DNA from: Proteles cristata cristata
Taxonomy: Eukaryota > Chordata > Mammalia > Carnivora > Hyaenidae
Length of the DNA: 64,000 nt
Assembly (NCBI GenBank): GCA_017311185.1
Contig: JAESUZ010001269.1
Span: forward strand, 1,736,001-1,800,000
Direction: 5' to 3'
A model generated the notes under the pieces. It saw only the letters and a list, made by a program, of their open reading frames with translations, searched no databases and had not been told where the DNA came from. The translations under genes and the position numbers were made by a program. Positions 1 through 13,666 of this stretch are shown piece by piece (within the stretch, counting starts at the first letter, position 1; each line of letters opens with the position of its first letter).

Positions 1-305
1 CTGAGGTGACCCAGCCAAAGAAGCTGCACCTTGACAAACAGGCATAGATTCAACCAAAATCTCATTCTCCACAATATACCTGGGTAATAGAAAAGCTCAA
101 AGTCTTGAAGTGTAGAGAGACCAAAGCTATGCCAGGAATGCAAACATTATTAAAATTAGAAAAATCTAGTGATGCAGGTGATTAAAAGGTACAAAAACTT
201 TCAGTTATAGGATAAATAAGTTCTGGGAATCTAATGTATAGTATGATGACTATAGTTAACAATACTGTATCATATATTTGAAAGTTGCAAAGATAGTAGA
301 TTGTA

Positions 306-470
306 AAACTTATCACAGTTGATGAGATCAAGCCCCGCATTGGGCTCTGCACTGACAGTGTGCAGTCTACTTGGGATTCTGTTTCCTTCTCTCTGCCTCT
401 CTCCTGCTTGTTCTCTATCTCTCTTTCTCTCTCAAAATAAATAAACATTAAAAAAAATTTTTTAACCTGT
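306..470 (+). repeat. SINEC (carnivore tRNA-derived SINE), 5'-truncated
   Basis: Lacks the tRNA-like head and starts in the B-box region (GATCAAGCCCCGC). It continues through the GGGCTCTG core, a TC-rich stretch, and the AAATAAATAAACATTAAAAA tail. Confidence 0.85.
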
Positions 471-519
471 GTCCAAAAGCCTTTCCCCTAACCTACATTA
501 TATAAATTTAAACCTACAT

Positions 520-1010
520 TATATAAACTCTGATGCTTGTTATGCTATTTGTTTCAGTTATTCTAATAAAAGATGTAATTTTGTCAAGACAAAACAAAAC
601 TTCATCAACAAAAAATAGAAGGGAACTTTCATAATCTAATAAGGACTCTCCCAAAAACCTCACACTAAACATTATGTTTAAATGGTGATATGAACAGATA
701 TGAAATATGCTATATGCTGTTTGTAGTAAAGTTAAGAACATGGCAAGGATGCCCACTATCACTGCTTATATTCAATTCTTACTGGAATCCTAGCCAGTGC
801 CATTAAAAGTTTTAATTAACTGTACTTAATTTAATATGCTTAATTTAATGAAGTACACTTTTAAATAAGCATACTTAGAAGAATTGAAAAGAAACAAAAT
901 CGTCACTATTCACGAGTCATGTGATTGTTTAAAGAATGAGCAGTAAGTTTTAGAACTAATAAGAGAGTCCGCCAAAGTTGCTGGATTTGAAATCAATAGC
1001 AGAGGCTGAA
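520..1010 (+). repeat. Old L1/HAL1-like fragment (ORF2 part)
   Basis: Decayed sense-strand L1 ORF2 sequence, recognised by GGGAACTTTC..AATAAGG, AACATTATGTTTAAATGG and GGCAAGGATGCCCACTATCAC in the usual order. Many stops; no coding capacity. Edges approximate. Confidence 0.6.
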
Positions 1011-2010
1011 GAGCCTGTGATGAGTGTCATGAACTGAAGTTCCAAGAAAGTGGATAAGACAACCCATTAGTACAAAGAAGAGAAGCATAAAGACCTAGAA
1101 AAGAGCTGGGCCCTAGAATGAAGACCACCAAGCCTTGCTGACTGTGCTAAGCATCTCCTGCTGCAGTAGAGCGAGGTCTTGCACCTGCGAGACCCAGCTG
1201 CACCAGCCGCTAGGCCTTTGGCTCCCATATCTCCCTCTTCCACATACTCCCCACAACCTCCTGTCTAAACTAACCTGGTGAACTCAAAAGAGCCCAACTA
1301 AAACACACATAAATATGAAAAGTAGACACATTTTCCACATTTTCAGGACTGGAACAAATTACTATAATGAGCTCTAAATTTCTACTTCTACTTTTTATTT
1401 ATTTGTAAAGTCAGTTTTAATGATGCTATCATCAGAGAGAAGCAGTAGTAAAATCTACAACTACAACTAATCTCTAAACCATTAACATATGGTTTGGAAT
1501 ATATTATGGATCTTTGTAGTAGGTACAAAGATACATACCTCTTCTGCCCAAGCAGTATCATTATATTGGACAGCCTCTACTGTAATACTTGAACTTCAAC
1601 AGCTACCCCCTTCAGGTAGGGGAGCAAACAAAAAGTGCTCAGTGCCCTTTATATTCTTTCCTATTCATGAAGCAAAGGATTTGGATGATGACAATACTAT
1701 CATAGGTTTCCTTCAACTTGGGCTCTATTGCAAAAGCTCTACTTCTTTCATTATTCAGAACCCACGGTCCAGTATAGTAGCCACTAGTCACATGGCTACT
1801 GAGCATTTGAACTGAATTAAGATATGCTGTAAGGGTAAAATACACATTGAATTTCAAAGACTTTATATAATAAAAAGAGTACATAGTCTCATCCATAGTT
1901 TTCATATTGATTAAATATTGAAAGAACATTTTATATGTGAGTTAAATAAAATGTGCTATTCAAATTAATTTCACCAGGTTATTTTAACTTTTTAAAAATG
2001 TAGCTACTAG

Positions 2011-2513
2011 GTTTGAAGGGGCATATGCGCCCCAATGTTTATAACAGCACTATCAACAATAGCCAAATCATGGAAAGAGACCAAATGTCCATCGACTGAT
2101 GAATGGATAAAGAAGATGTGGTTTATATTTACAATGAAATATTACTCACTGATCAAAAAGAATGAAATCTTGCCATTTGCAACAACGTGGATGGAAATAG
2201 GTGTATTAAGCTAAGGGAAACAAGTCAGGCAGAGAAAGACAAATATCACATGATTTCATTCATATGTGGAACTTAAAATATAAAACAGATGAACATAAGG
2301 AAAGGGAAGCAAAAATGATATAAAAACAGACAAGGAGACAAGCCGTAAGAGACTCTTAAATGCAGAGAACAAACCGTGGGTTGCTGGAGGAGTGTTGAGT
2401 GGGGGGAATGCACTAAATGGGCAAGAGACATTAAAAGGAGGGCACTTGTTGGGATGAGCACTGGCTGTTATATGTAAGTGATGAATCACTAAATTCTATT
2501 CCTGAAATCATTC
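2011..2513 (+). repeat. L1 3' end inserted in an older DNA transposon
   Basis: 5'-truncated L1 with the diagnostic 3' ORF2/3' UTR order: ATGCGCCCCAATGTTTATA, GATGAATGGATAAAGAAG, GATGAGCACTGGCTG. Flanked by a perfect 19-bp target duplication (TTAAAAATGTAGCTACTAG at 1,992-2,010 and 2,514-2,532). Confidence 0.92.
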
Positions 2514-2568
2514 TTAAAAATGTAGCTACTAGACATTTTAAGTTACATATGTGGCTCACATTTGCAAC

Positions 2569-2574
2569 ACACAC

Positions 2575-2606
<32 letters not shown>
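2569..2606 (+). repeat. (AC)n microsatellite
   Basis: About 38 bp of AC dinucleotides with two G interruptions (ACGC), within the DNA-transposon remnant. Confidence 0.95.
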
Positions 2607-2789
2607 GCCTTTTGACTTTCTAGATCAGTACCGTCCAGTATGTACGTGTATGCATATGTTTTAAATTATATGTGTATTATACATATATATAACATTTAAG
2701 ACATGAACAAATATATTTATAGACCTTTTTTATATCATTTGATAGCAAATTCTTACAAAGACAGGTGCAATATAACAATAGTATGAAAG

Positions 2790-2935
2790 AGGCATCATTT
2801 ATTGAGCTCCAGCTTTGTGATGAGAATAGCCCTAAATGCTTCAGATAGATTATCTGTAATCCTCCCATTAGGGAGTAGTCTGAACGGAGACTGTGCAATT
2901 TGCCCCAGTCACACGGCTAAGAAGTAGCTCTGAAT
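2790..2935 (-). repeat. MIR (ancient tRNA-derived SINE)
   Basis: Antisense MIR hallmarks: CATTTATTGAGCTCC near the start and CAGTCACACGGCTAAGAAGTAG near the end. Confidence 0.65.
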
Positions 2936-4073
<1,138 letters not shown>

Positions 4074-4695
4074 TCACCATAAAGGGACCATTCTCCCTCT
4101 TCAGCTGCAGCATGTCACCACATGTTACTGTTGGCAGCTGGGGTGAGCGGCATTGTCATAGTTTTGCACTTGGATATAACACGACCACGTCAAGATCCTC
4201 AAGGGAAAAGAAGGCCTTTTGGACACGTGTTTCTTTGAAATGGGAGAGGGAAAGGAAAGCACTGTGGACTTCACTGCCTCAACCACGTAACTGTCATTTT
4301 CAGCCCCTCGAGAATCCAGCACTTCAAGGAGCTAGAAGTAAATTGTTATTCCTTTCCAGTCGCAGTTTTTTTAATACCTACAATCAACCGTGGAAGTCAA
4401 CCGAGTTGTAACTAACAATGGCACAACAAGCCTGATGTTATGTAGATGTGGAATGACAGGAATGTCTGTTTGTGACAACGTACATGCACAAGTATAATAA
4501 AGCTGGCACCATTCTTAGGGAAAGTTTGACATTGTTGGTATTTTTTGAAATATTTCTGGAATCCCTTCTGAATGAAAGTAGCTTAGGTGAACGTGAGGAT
4601 TTATAGCTCCGTAGTGTTGGCAACATCAAAAAAATTATTTGGGGGACAATATTCATCAGTGCATCAATCGTAATAGAATTAAAAGTGCTAACATT

Positions 4696-4915
4696 GGGGC
4701 TCCTGGGTGGCTTAGTTGGTTAGGCGTCCAACTTTCGCTTAGGTCATGATCTCGCGGTTTGTGGGTTCGAGCCCTGCGTCGGGCTCTGTGCTGACTGCCA
4801 GCTCAGAGCCTGGAGCCTGTTTCAGAGTCTGTGACTCCCTCTCTCTCTGACCCTCCCCTGCTCACACTGTCTCTCTCTCTCTCTCTCCTAGAAATAAATA
4901 AAAAACATTTTTTAA
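4696..4915 (+). repeat. SINEC, full-length, inserted in a MIR
   Basis: Complete tRNA-like head (GGCTCCTGGGTGGCTTAG), B box GGTTCGAGCC, TC-rich block and A-rich tail. 15-bp target duplication AAAAGTGCTAACATT at 4,681-4,695 and 4,916-4,930. Confidence 0.95.
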
Positions 4916-5085
4916 AAAAGTGCTAACATTTATTGGACATATATAATAACAAAAGCTCTGTTTATTGAGCACTTCATATACCTATTTAATCTTATTTAAT
5001 CAAATTCATTTAATCTTTACAAGACTCTCCGTGATTTGGGTACATTATCCTATTTCACAGATGAGGAAACTGAGTCATTGAGAAA
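4916..5085 (-). repeat. MIR
   Basis: Antisense MIR: TTTATTGAGCACTTC...CACAGATGAGGAAACTGAGTC. A SINEC was inserted at its left edge. Confidence 0.7.
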
Positions 5086-5596
5086 CCGGTACCCCCTGCT
5101 TCTCAGCACTCCTTTACACAAAAGCAAAGGCAGATTACATGGGTAAGAATCATGTGATCTTCTCTTTATAATTTTATTTTTGAGGAAACATGTGGCCTGC
5201 AGGACCCCCAAAGGAAACATGGGCCTTTAACATTTGGCAATAAACTGTTGTTTCTATGAATTATCATTATGACCCCTAGAGAGCTCTGGAAATATAACAA
5301 GTCAACATCACAGTCAGTTGTTCACACCAAGCCCCTAGTCCATAGTGGACACCAGGAGCCCAGCAGCTAAGCAATGAGGATGCCTGTGGAGTATGCAGCC
5401 AGGGCTCTGGGGCACTCACTCTTCTCTTCTAGATAGAGTTCGATAAAGAGCTGGTGGCTATGGAACTTCTACCACAGCTTAAGTCAGACAAACATTAGCC
5501 ACCTGTATACCACACACAAGGTTCTGTGATAGGCAGCACAGGATGCATTATGAGTGTCTTGAACAGTCTCCACCACCATCTAGAGAGGGCTTCAGA
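5086..5596. other. Intron 2 unique sequence
   Basis: No feature recognised between the MIR and the next SINE. Confidence 0.5.
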
Positions 5597-5828
5597 GGGG
5601 TGCCTAAGTGGCTCAGTCAGTTGAGCGTCTGACTCTTGATTTCGAGTCAGGTCATGATCTCATGGCTGTAAGATTGAGCCCCCATCAAGCTCCACACTGG
5701 GCATGGCACTCACTTGAGATTCTCTCTCCCTCTCTCTGTCTCTCTCTTCCTCTCTCTCTCTCTCTCTCTCTGCCCCTCCCCAACTCATGTACTCACTCTC
5801 TCTCCCTCTCGCTCTCAAAAAAAAAAGA
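5597..5828 (+). repeat. SINEC, full-length
   Basis: Head GGGGTGCCTAAGTGGCTCAG, mutated B box, long (TC)n at 5,722-5,772 and A-rich tail. Target duplication not clear. Confidence 0.92.
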
Positions 5829-7890
5829 GGAATTCCGAGATGGTCATGTAAATAACTGAAGCTACTACAGGGTAACAGCTAGCTTACTATGGCAGGAGGC
5901 GGGGTTAGAGGAAGAGGCAAGGAGCTCCCGCACTCCTAAGGGGGAAGGTTTCAAGGGAGGAGGGTGGAGGAGGCATCAACTGGTCCCAAATGTGTGAATA
6001 GGATTTTAAAAGAAGGAAAGCAGGATGGAAAGGCATGCTTGGCAGAGGTTGTGACCCAGGCAAAGGTGCAAATGTGTATGACATCCAGTGGGCAGCTGGG
6101 AGCCTCAGGCTAGAGCATGAGAAAAGGCAGAGACAAAGAATTTGTTCATGGGGGCATCTGTGTAATCATAATCCTAATAATAGCAACCATTTATTAATTG
6201 CTTACTATGTGCCAGGGAGCTATTATAAGATAAATAAGACACGGCCAAGGATAGAATTCATTAAGAACCAGATCCGCTCTCAATGAGCACAGATTAAATT
6301 TCAGGCCACCAAACAAAGCTTGACAAGTCCTCCTCCTTCATATGGAATCTCCCACAAACACCAAGGAGGCTACAGCATGTCCAGCGGCTATGCCCATAGC
6401 CAGGGAGCTACCTCCAGCTACTGCCACCAGACAGGGGACCCAGCCGGGTACTCAAGACACAGGCAACGCAGCCTTTGTTAAGGAGCCAAATCCATTTGCC
6501 AGGAAGACCCCCAATTCTAAGACTGTTCAGAACATTCTTCATCCCACGGAGGAACCCGTTTCTTTTAAGCATGCAATCAATATTTGTTGATTCATTTATA
6601 ATTGATTGAGATACCAAGACTCAACAGGAGTGATGTTTGTAGGCAAAGAGGGTCAGAGTTTCTCAGCTCTGGGAAAAAGTATTCTCCAGGTGCATAAGAA
6701 AGAAAATACTTAACCCTAAAGGGTTTTATGCTGTGGAATTAGAAAATACATATATAACTGGAAACAGTAACTATCTCAGTTATGAAATAGGAACACACTC
6801 TTTTCTGAAAGAAGTGAAATCCAATATAATAAATCTGTCTACCACAATCCAAAGAGGAATAACTTTGGAGTTTTGTCTTCCAGGAAAAAAAATGGAAACA
6901 ATAATGCTTAAATAAATCTGAGCCAAACTAAATAATTCTCTAGTCATGACCATAATCGATACTGTAACTTCTGGCTTTTGTGGGCATTTCTTACTGTAAT
7001 GTGTCCGTAACATTTCCCACACCCAGGCTGTCGAACACTGGAAAAGCAGAGTTGGCTTGGCATGATGCCCCGTCAGTGAGGACAAATTTAATTCAGTAGA
7101 CAACTGGGTGCCTCTGGAGATTTACGAGTGTAACGGAAGAATGACATGATCAGAATCATGCCTTGGGAAGTAGCAGTGGATTAGAATGGGGAGACGCTGA
7201 GGGTTCACAGCCACAGTCATCCAGGCAAGAGGTTACGAGAGGCTGTCATGGGAAGTCACACACCGAAAAACTAAACATGGCTCTTCGGGTAATTAGAATT
7301 ACAGGCAAATTCTCTTTCTTTGTTTTGCATTTTTCTGAATCTAGTAAATTATAAATAATAAATAGTTACTGCTTTTACAATCATAACAGGGAGAGTCCTT
7401 GAGAATGAAAACAGAGGACAGTGCAAGAGGAATCTCAAGACTCTCAAGATTTAGGGAGTGAGGGACAACAGAAAGGGAGGCACGTCACTGATGACGCCAA
7501 AGAGGAAAGGAAAACGGGATGTTATTAAAGGAAAGAGCAGAGCCAGATGGAGGAGGAGGGAAATGACATGGAAATGGCAATGACTTCAGTTAGGGTCATG
7601 GTCGACCTAAGGTGACTAACTACAGAATGCCCAAGTGACAACACCAGGCTGGAGTCGAAAAGAGTGGTCTGAAGCCAGAAAGAGGAGTGAGTGCTAGAGA
7701 GAGTGCTGGATGCCATTTCCAGGTGGCTTCAAGTGAAAGAAGGAGTGACTGCATTGGATAAGAGAAGGAAGAAGGGTTGAGCACAGACACTTTGTGGATG
7801 CTGTTTCCAGTGGGCAGGAGGAGGAAGCGGAGACACAGAGGCACTAACAGAGAACGAAAGAATGCTGTGCCACAAAAACTAAGAGAAACA
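5829..7890. other. Intron 2, mostly unique
   Basis: Contains a short MIR fragment near 6,180-6,235 (CCATTTATTAATTGCTTACTATGTGC on the plus strand, antisense MIR). Otherwise no recognised gene or repeat. The 82-codon frame at 6,342-6,590 resembles nothing known to me. Confidence 0.5.
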
Positions 7891-7895
7891 GGGTT

Positions 7896-8020
7896 GGGGG
7901 TGGGCAGAGAGGAAAGTGGGTGATGGACTTGGAGAAGGGCACTTGTTGGGATGAGCACTGGGTGTTGTAATGGAAGCCAATTTAACGATAAATTGTATTT
8001 AAAAAGAAAGAAAAAGAAAA
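7896..8020 (+). repeat. Very short L1 3' end
   Basis: L1 3' UTR piece with GGGCACTTGTTGGGATGAGC and an A-rich tail. The flanks share AAACAGGGTT (about 7,886-7,895 and 8,018-8,028), a likely target duplication. Confidence 0.75.
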
Positions 8021-8067
8021 ACAGGGTTTCCAAAAAGAAATGGGTGGAAACAATACAGAATACTCTA

Positions 8068-8282
8068 GAGCTGTGCTGCCTAATACAGCAGCCACCATCC
8101 ACATGTGTGACCATTTACATTTAAATTAATTAAAATTAAATAAAATTTAAAATTCGGTTCCTCGGTCACACTTGCCACATTTCAGGTGCTCAATAGCCAT
8201 GTGGCTAGTAGCTACTGTAATGGGCAGCCTAGAACAGAACACAGGCAGCATCACAGAAAGTTCCACTGGACAGCACTGCTTT
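8068..8282. mobile_element. Old non-autonomous DNA transposon (hAT/MER-like), nearly complete
   Basis: Left end AGCTGTGCTGCCTAATACAG and right end CCACTGGACAGCACTGCT form imperfect terminal inverted repeats. The interior is self-complementary (GCCACATG..TGTGGCTAG with an AATTAATTAAAATTAAAT centre). Related to the element at 1,767-2,640. Family name not assigned with confidence. Confidence 0.6.
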
Positions 8283-8817
8283 AGAGGCAGAGAGGCTTGT
8301 TCTGAGGTAAGCCAGTGGCTTCAGTAGTGAGGTCATTGGTGATGGCACTTTCAGAGTGTTGAATGTCACATACTTCAGTGGTCCTGAGCAAGGGATTAAG
8401 AAGATGAAAATGAAGGTTGCTAGTGAAAAGTAAGACAGGGAAGGTGATTCTTTGCAGTTTTTTCAGGAATGAGGGAAGTGAATTTGCTTTGTTTTATTTT
8501 AAACATCATGGAGTCCCAAGCTAGTGTTTAGAGTAAGGGCACAGAATATTTGTGAATTAGGAAGTAACCTGCTCACCACCAAGCCCTGCACTCAACATTC
8601 CTGTGGCCAGGGAGCTGGTGCTGGCAAAAGGAACCCGCACTGGGATAACTAGCTGAGGCACCACAGAATATGTCTGAGAAATGAATGCCTGGAGTTCACC
8701 TGGACTGGCTGTATAGCTCTAGGCTCTTGACCTTGCCTCACTTCACCCTCTCTGAATGTCTAGGTGTTACACGCTTGCCATGAGCTAGGCTGGTCCAGTT
8801 TTGCCCCCATCAGTAAT

Positions 8818-9030
8818 AACAGCACCACTTACTGGGTGATTCCATTGTGAATGGCATTGCCTGTAGCATTCCATTCTTTACTCTTCATAAAAACTCCATG
8901 AAGAAGATCTAAGTATGAGTGCCACCTTACAGACAAGGAAACTGAGGGTCAATGAAATAAGGTATCCGAAGTCACTTCACTGATCAACAACACTAGTGAT
9001 TGAAATGCAAGCCAGACTCCAAACACTGGT
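8818..9030 (-). repeat. MIR
   Basis: Antisense MIR: GCACCACTTACTGGGTGATTCC then ACAGACAAGGAAACTGAGGG. Confidence 0.65.
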
Positions 9031-9416
9031 GCCATGCCACACCTGCTCTGTGTTCATTTCATCAGAGTTTGGGGGGTGATCCAAGCTTCAGAACACAACA
9101 TGCAATGGGACCAAAAAAATGTTAAAAACAAAGCAACACAAAAGAAAGATCAAAGTGGAAGTGTCTAAATGCTACAGTTCAAAGATTATATGAGAATTCT
9201 TTTTCTTTTCTCATTGTCACAAACTAACTTTAATGGGCATATATTATTTTTATAGCAAAACATAATAGGCTTAATCTCTCCTCAATATTTTTGCCATTTT
9301 TCCACTTTCAGCAAGGCCATTTATGTGCATCACCTAGATCTACTTTACTTCTACCTTTACCTTAATTAGTGCCCTCTGAGTTCATCAGGAAATCAAGAAC
9401 ACTCTACAGTGATCTT

Positions 9417-10214
9417 TTTTTTTTTCCTTTTGTCACTTAGTAGAACATAGACCAATAGGTTCCCTATTAATGCATTTTTTTTTTTTTTTTGCCTTTTTTC
9501 CCCAAGTTTTATTTTTTTATATATTTTTTACAAATAGTTTATTGTCAAATTAGTTTCCACACAACACCCAGTGCTCATCCCCACAAGTGCCCCCCTCCAT
9601 GCCCATCTCCCCCCTCTCGTCCCCACATTCATCAGTCCTCAGTTTTTGTCAGCATTCAAGAGTCTCTCATGGTTTGCCTCTCTCCCTTTCCCCCACCATT
9701 TCCGCCCTTCTTCTCCCCCTTGTTCCTCTGTCAAGTTCCTCCTAATCCTCCTATACGTGCAAACATATGATATTTGTCCTTCTCTGCCTGACTTATTTCG
9801 CTCAGCATAACACCCTCAAGGTCCATCCATGTTGCTACACATGGCCAGATTTCATTGTTTCTCATTGCCATGTAGTATTCCATGGTATAGATAAACCACA
9901 TCTTCTTGATCCATTCATCTGTTGATGGACACTTAGGCTCTTTCCATGTTTTAGCTATTGTGGAGAGTGCTGCTATGAACATTGGGGTACATGTGCTCCT
10001 ATGCCTCAGCATTTCTGTATCCCTTGGGTAAATTCCTAGCAGTGCTATTGCTGGGTCCTAGGGGAGTTCTATTGTTAGTTTCCTGAGGAACCTCCACACT
10101 GTTTTCCAGAGGGGCTGTACCAGGTTACATTCCCACCAACAGTGTAGGAGGGTGCCTGTTTCTCCACATCCTCGCCAGCATCTAGAGTTCTCTGATTTGC
10201 TCATTTTAGTCACT
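9417..10214 (-). mobile_element. L1 3' end with two poly(A) tracts (probable 3' transduction)
   Basis: 5'-truncated L1 in antisense. On the minus strand it runs from the CCTCCTACACTG region of ORF2 through the 3' UTR to AATAAACTATTTGTAAAAAA (9,523-9,545). Beyond the L1 end come a short A-rich linker, a poly(A) at 9,475-9,490, about 49 bp of non-L1 sequence (9,426-9,474) and a second poly(A) at 9,415-9,425. The target duplication AAGAACACTCTACAGT (9,395-9,410 and 10,215-10,230, extending with one mismatch) lies outside everything, so the 49 bp arrived with the L1. Confidence 0.9.
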
Positions 10215-11404
10215 AAGAACACTCTACAGTAATCTTAACAGTCCTGGACAGGATCACCCAAATAACTTGCCACCTAACATATACCCAAAGAAGATAATGC
10301 CAATAAATAAGAATGCCAAGAGATGCTATTAAAACTCTACAAAGAAAGATATATCATTTTCTCCATAGATTTTGTTAAACCTATCCTTTCAGTCTTATTT
10401 TCCATCACTTGGATTCCCCCCCCCCAATATATTCTGAATTCCTGTAACAATATAATGTGGGAAAATCTGACATTTTTTAAGTACTCATCAAGACCAAATA
10501 ATCCAGTAATCAATAAATATGGACACACTATCCATATGGTTTTTAATCCAATAGCAAGTTAAATATTACTTAAAAGAGAGCCTTTTGCTGGAACTGGTAT
10601 AGAGTTTGGTGTCAGGAAGCATAGGGAGGGGAGGATGTTGAAAAACTTTTCCTGAACATATATCTGATTCTTTGGGCACAAAAATCTCAAAGAAGACCCC
10701 TTTACTGATGATGAACACCAGAACCTTGGACCAGGTCCCCCTGCCTGCCATAAGATTATGTTTACTTCTTCTACTCTGAGGAGGAAAGGGCTCAGGGTCT
10801 GTGGCCAACATGGACATTTGTTTCCCTCCATCCATTCTTCTTTCTCCCTTAGTAACAGATTCCTAAACTGATTTGGGGCAACGATGAGCCCAGCTGAAAG
10901 CACACATTTCCTGGCATCCCTCACAACTAGGAGTAGCAAATAATATTCAAGCAGAAGCTAATGAGAGGGGTTTCCAGAGAGATCTTCAAACAGAATTGAA
11001 TCAACTGAGATGGTCTCTTTCCCCCTTCATCCTGCCTAGATCGAAGACACAATCTCTGGAGTCCTAGCCACCATCTTGTGATCTTGAGGATGAACACTGC
11101 TCACTAAAATTAAGGGAGCCAGGAAACAGAAATGTCCATCCTTGATGACACTAAGGAACCACCGTCTTTGTTCTTGACTGCCCACCTCTGGACAGGTGAG
11201 AGGATAAAGCTCTACATTTGTTTAAATCCATACAGGTGGGATGTAACTCCTAATGTACCTACATACATTCTTAGGCTATTTTAGATAAAATCTGGTTAAT
11301 TTGTAAACAGAACGTATGGCCTAAACTTATCTATAAAGCTATAGCAAGAAAAATGTATGAACTTACCATTTTTTGAGTAACTATAATCATCAAAGTAAAC
11401 TAAG

Positions 11405-11620
11405 ACTAATAATAAAGCTAATATTTATTAAACATTCATTATGTTTCAAGAAGTTTGCTATGTATCTCACATACATTACCTTATTTATGTGAAGCCATGA
11501 GATAAGTACTATTATTATCATTAGAAGAAACTAAGACTTGTGGGGGAGGGCAGGGTTGCATCAATTTGCCAAGAGCACAGCCCCTCAGAGAGACTGATGC
11601 CAGAGCCCAAAACCTGACAA
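11405..11620 (-). repeat. MIR, diverged
   Basis: Antisense MIR-like order: CTAATATTTATTAAACATTC, CATTACCTTATTTATGTG, and GCACAGCCCC near the tRNA-like end. Confidence 0.5.
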
Positions 11621-11869
11621 CCATCAGGTAAAAAAGAAAGGGAACCTAGTCAGAAATACCGAGGACACTTTGTAGGTTGTATAGGGTATAACTCTGCAAT
11701 TAAGTTTTCAAGAAGCAGAAAAACTGAATTCATGGAGAAATATGCTTTAAAAAGTTGACCCAAAATTATACACTGATCATACACTGATATAATGCAATGA
11801 GAAGGACACAGTATCACTTTTGTAGTATTCTTGCCAAACAAATATAAACTCAGTCTTACCATGTGAAAA

Positions 11870-12240
11870 CAACAGATGAATCCAAACTGGGAGACACTCT
11901 ACAAAATAACAAACTCATCAAAAGTGTCAGGTCATAAGTGACAAAGATTAAGAAAATATCACAGATTGGTAAAGATTAAGGAGATATAACCACTAAATGG
12001 ATTGGATCCTGGAACAGAAAAAGATCATTAGGAGGAAAGGTAGTAAATTTCAAATAAGACTTGAATAGTTTAGTTAATAGTATTGTGCCAGTGTTAATAT
12101 TCTTATTTCAATAATTGCAGTATGGTTATTTAAGTTGTTAACATTAGAGGAATCTGGGTAAAAGATATACATGAACTCTCTATATTATTTTTGCAAGTTT
12201 TCTGTAAGTCTAAAATTATTACAAAATTATTTTTTTTAAG
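11870..12240 (+). repeat. Old interspersed repeat, family not named
   Basis: Same family as 47,530-47,713 plus 48,449-48,525: both share GATTGGATCCTG(A/G), AATAGTATTG/AATAGAATG, TTAACATTAG..GGAA and GAACTCTCT..TTGCAA in the same order, ending TTTCTGTAA(G/A)TCTAAA. No coding capacity. Confidence 0.55.
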
Positions 12241-12269
12241 TTTTTCAAAAATTACCTCTAAAAAGAAGT

Positions 12270-13430
12270 TAGGTCCAGATACAGAGTTGAATTGTTTCCA
12301 TCTTTGAAGGAATATTCTTATGGTATATAAACTGTTCTAGAGCACAAAAACAATGGAAAGTGTCCCAATTAATTTTATAAAGCTAATATAAACCTGATAT
12401 TAAAATCTGGCAATACCATCTCAAGGCAAGAAAACTACTGTCCAATCTCACTCACGAATATAGACTTAAAAATCCTAAGTAAGATTCTAAAAACTTAAAA
12501 TCAGCAGTGCACCTAAAAAAGTCATCATGACAAAGTGTACTTAATTCCAAGGATACTACAATGGCTCAATATTAGGAAATTTATTAAAAGTGCATGTCAA
12601 GTGTATTTGATAACATTCGCTGCTCATTTCCAATTTTTAAAACCACACTCAATAAACTAGAAATGAAAGGATACTTTAACATCTACTTCAACTCAAATAG
12701 TCAAAAATTTATGTGTCACCATTGTTAATACAATACTCTGGAGGTTCCTGCCAATGCAATAAGAAAAGAAAAATAAGATATTCAACTGTCAAAATGAAGG
12801 AAAAACTCTTGTTGCTATATGAAAATGATATAAAAACTACTGGAAGGGAAGATTTAATATGTGGAATTCTTGCAAAATAAGTAAATAAAAACTCATAGAT
12901 TATCTACATTACAACTACAATTACAAAATGTAATGGGAAAAGATCACCATCATAATAACAATCAGAAAACATAATATCTAAGAATAAACTCAACAAGAAA
13001 GGTACAGAATATAAATAAAGAAGCTGAAAACCTTTGCTTGTGAACATAGAAAGAAATTCAAATATACAAAAAACTTTTAAAAGTTAGATGATGTAAGGAT
13101 ACAGAAAAACAGACAATCTCATAGTTTGTTTATGCAAAAGCATAAAGTGGTAAATCTCTTTAGAAGTCAACTTGGCATTATCTATCAAAACTGAGAACTT
13201 TCTACCCAGAAATTCTACTTCAAGAAACTTATCCTACAGATCATATAGATGTATAACTACGTGTATGTGCATGTGCCACTCAATATAGCATTGTTCCTAA
13301 GAGTAAAAAGCTAAGAACAGCGTAAATACGGAAAAATGACAGACTATTTACATAAAGATGGCATATCAGCATTATAAAATGCAATGTAGCCACACTTGAA
13401 ATAGTATCACCATTTTATTAGAAAATATTT
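12270..13430 (+). repeat. Old L1/HAL1-like fragment
   Basis: AT-rich, degraded ORF2-like DNA with CAAGAAAACTACTGTCCAATC, AAAATCCTAAGTAAGATTC and CTTCAACTCAAATAGTC in L1 order. Stops in all frames; edges approximate. Confidence 0.55.
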
Positions 13431-13440
13431 CTGTAAATAT

Positions 13441-13666
13441 GTTTTTTAAACTTTTTAAAATACTTTTAATGTTTATTCACTTTTGAGAGAGAGACAGAGT
13501 GTGAGCAGGGGAGGGGCAGAGACAGAGGGAGACACAGAATCCAAAGCAGGCTCTAGGCTCTGAGCTGTCAGCACAGAGCCCGATGCAGGCCTCAAACTCA
13601 TGAACTGAGAAATCATGCCCTAAGCTGAAGTCGGAAGCCTAACCAACTGAGCCACCCAGGTGCCCC
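13441..13666 (-). repeat. SINEC, full-length
   Basis: Antisense, with poly(T) side at left and head GGGGCACCTGGGTGGCTCAG (minus) at right. Short T-rich flanks are compatible with a target duplication. Confidence 0.93.

Larger units (their letters stand above)
1767..2640 (+). mobile_element. Old non-autonomous DNA transposon (hAT/MER-like), split by an L1
   Basis: The left part has GTCCAGTATAGTAGCCACTAG and GTCACATGGCTACTGAGCA. The right part (from 2,533) resumes with ACATTTTAAGTTACATATGTGGC and ends GTACCGTCCAGTA, an inverted-repeat partner of the left end (TACTGGACGG on the minus strand). It is interrupted at 2,011-2,513 by an L1 and carries an (AC)n expansion at 2,569-2,606. Family name not assigned with confidence. 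Confidence 0.6.

Noticed and set aside
6342..6590. 82-codon frame as a small gene
   Set aside because: No homology recognised, no promoter or splice evidence, in the middle of an intron on the opposite strand to NPR3.
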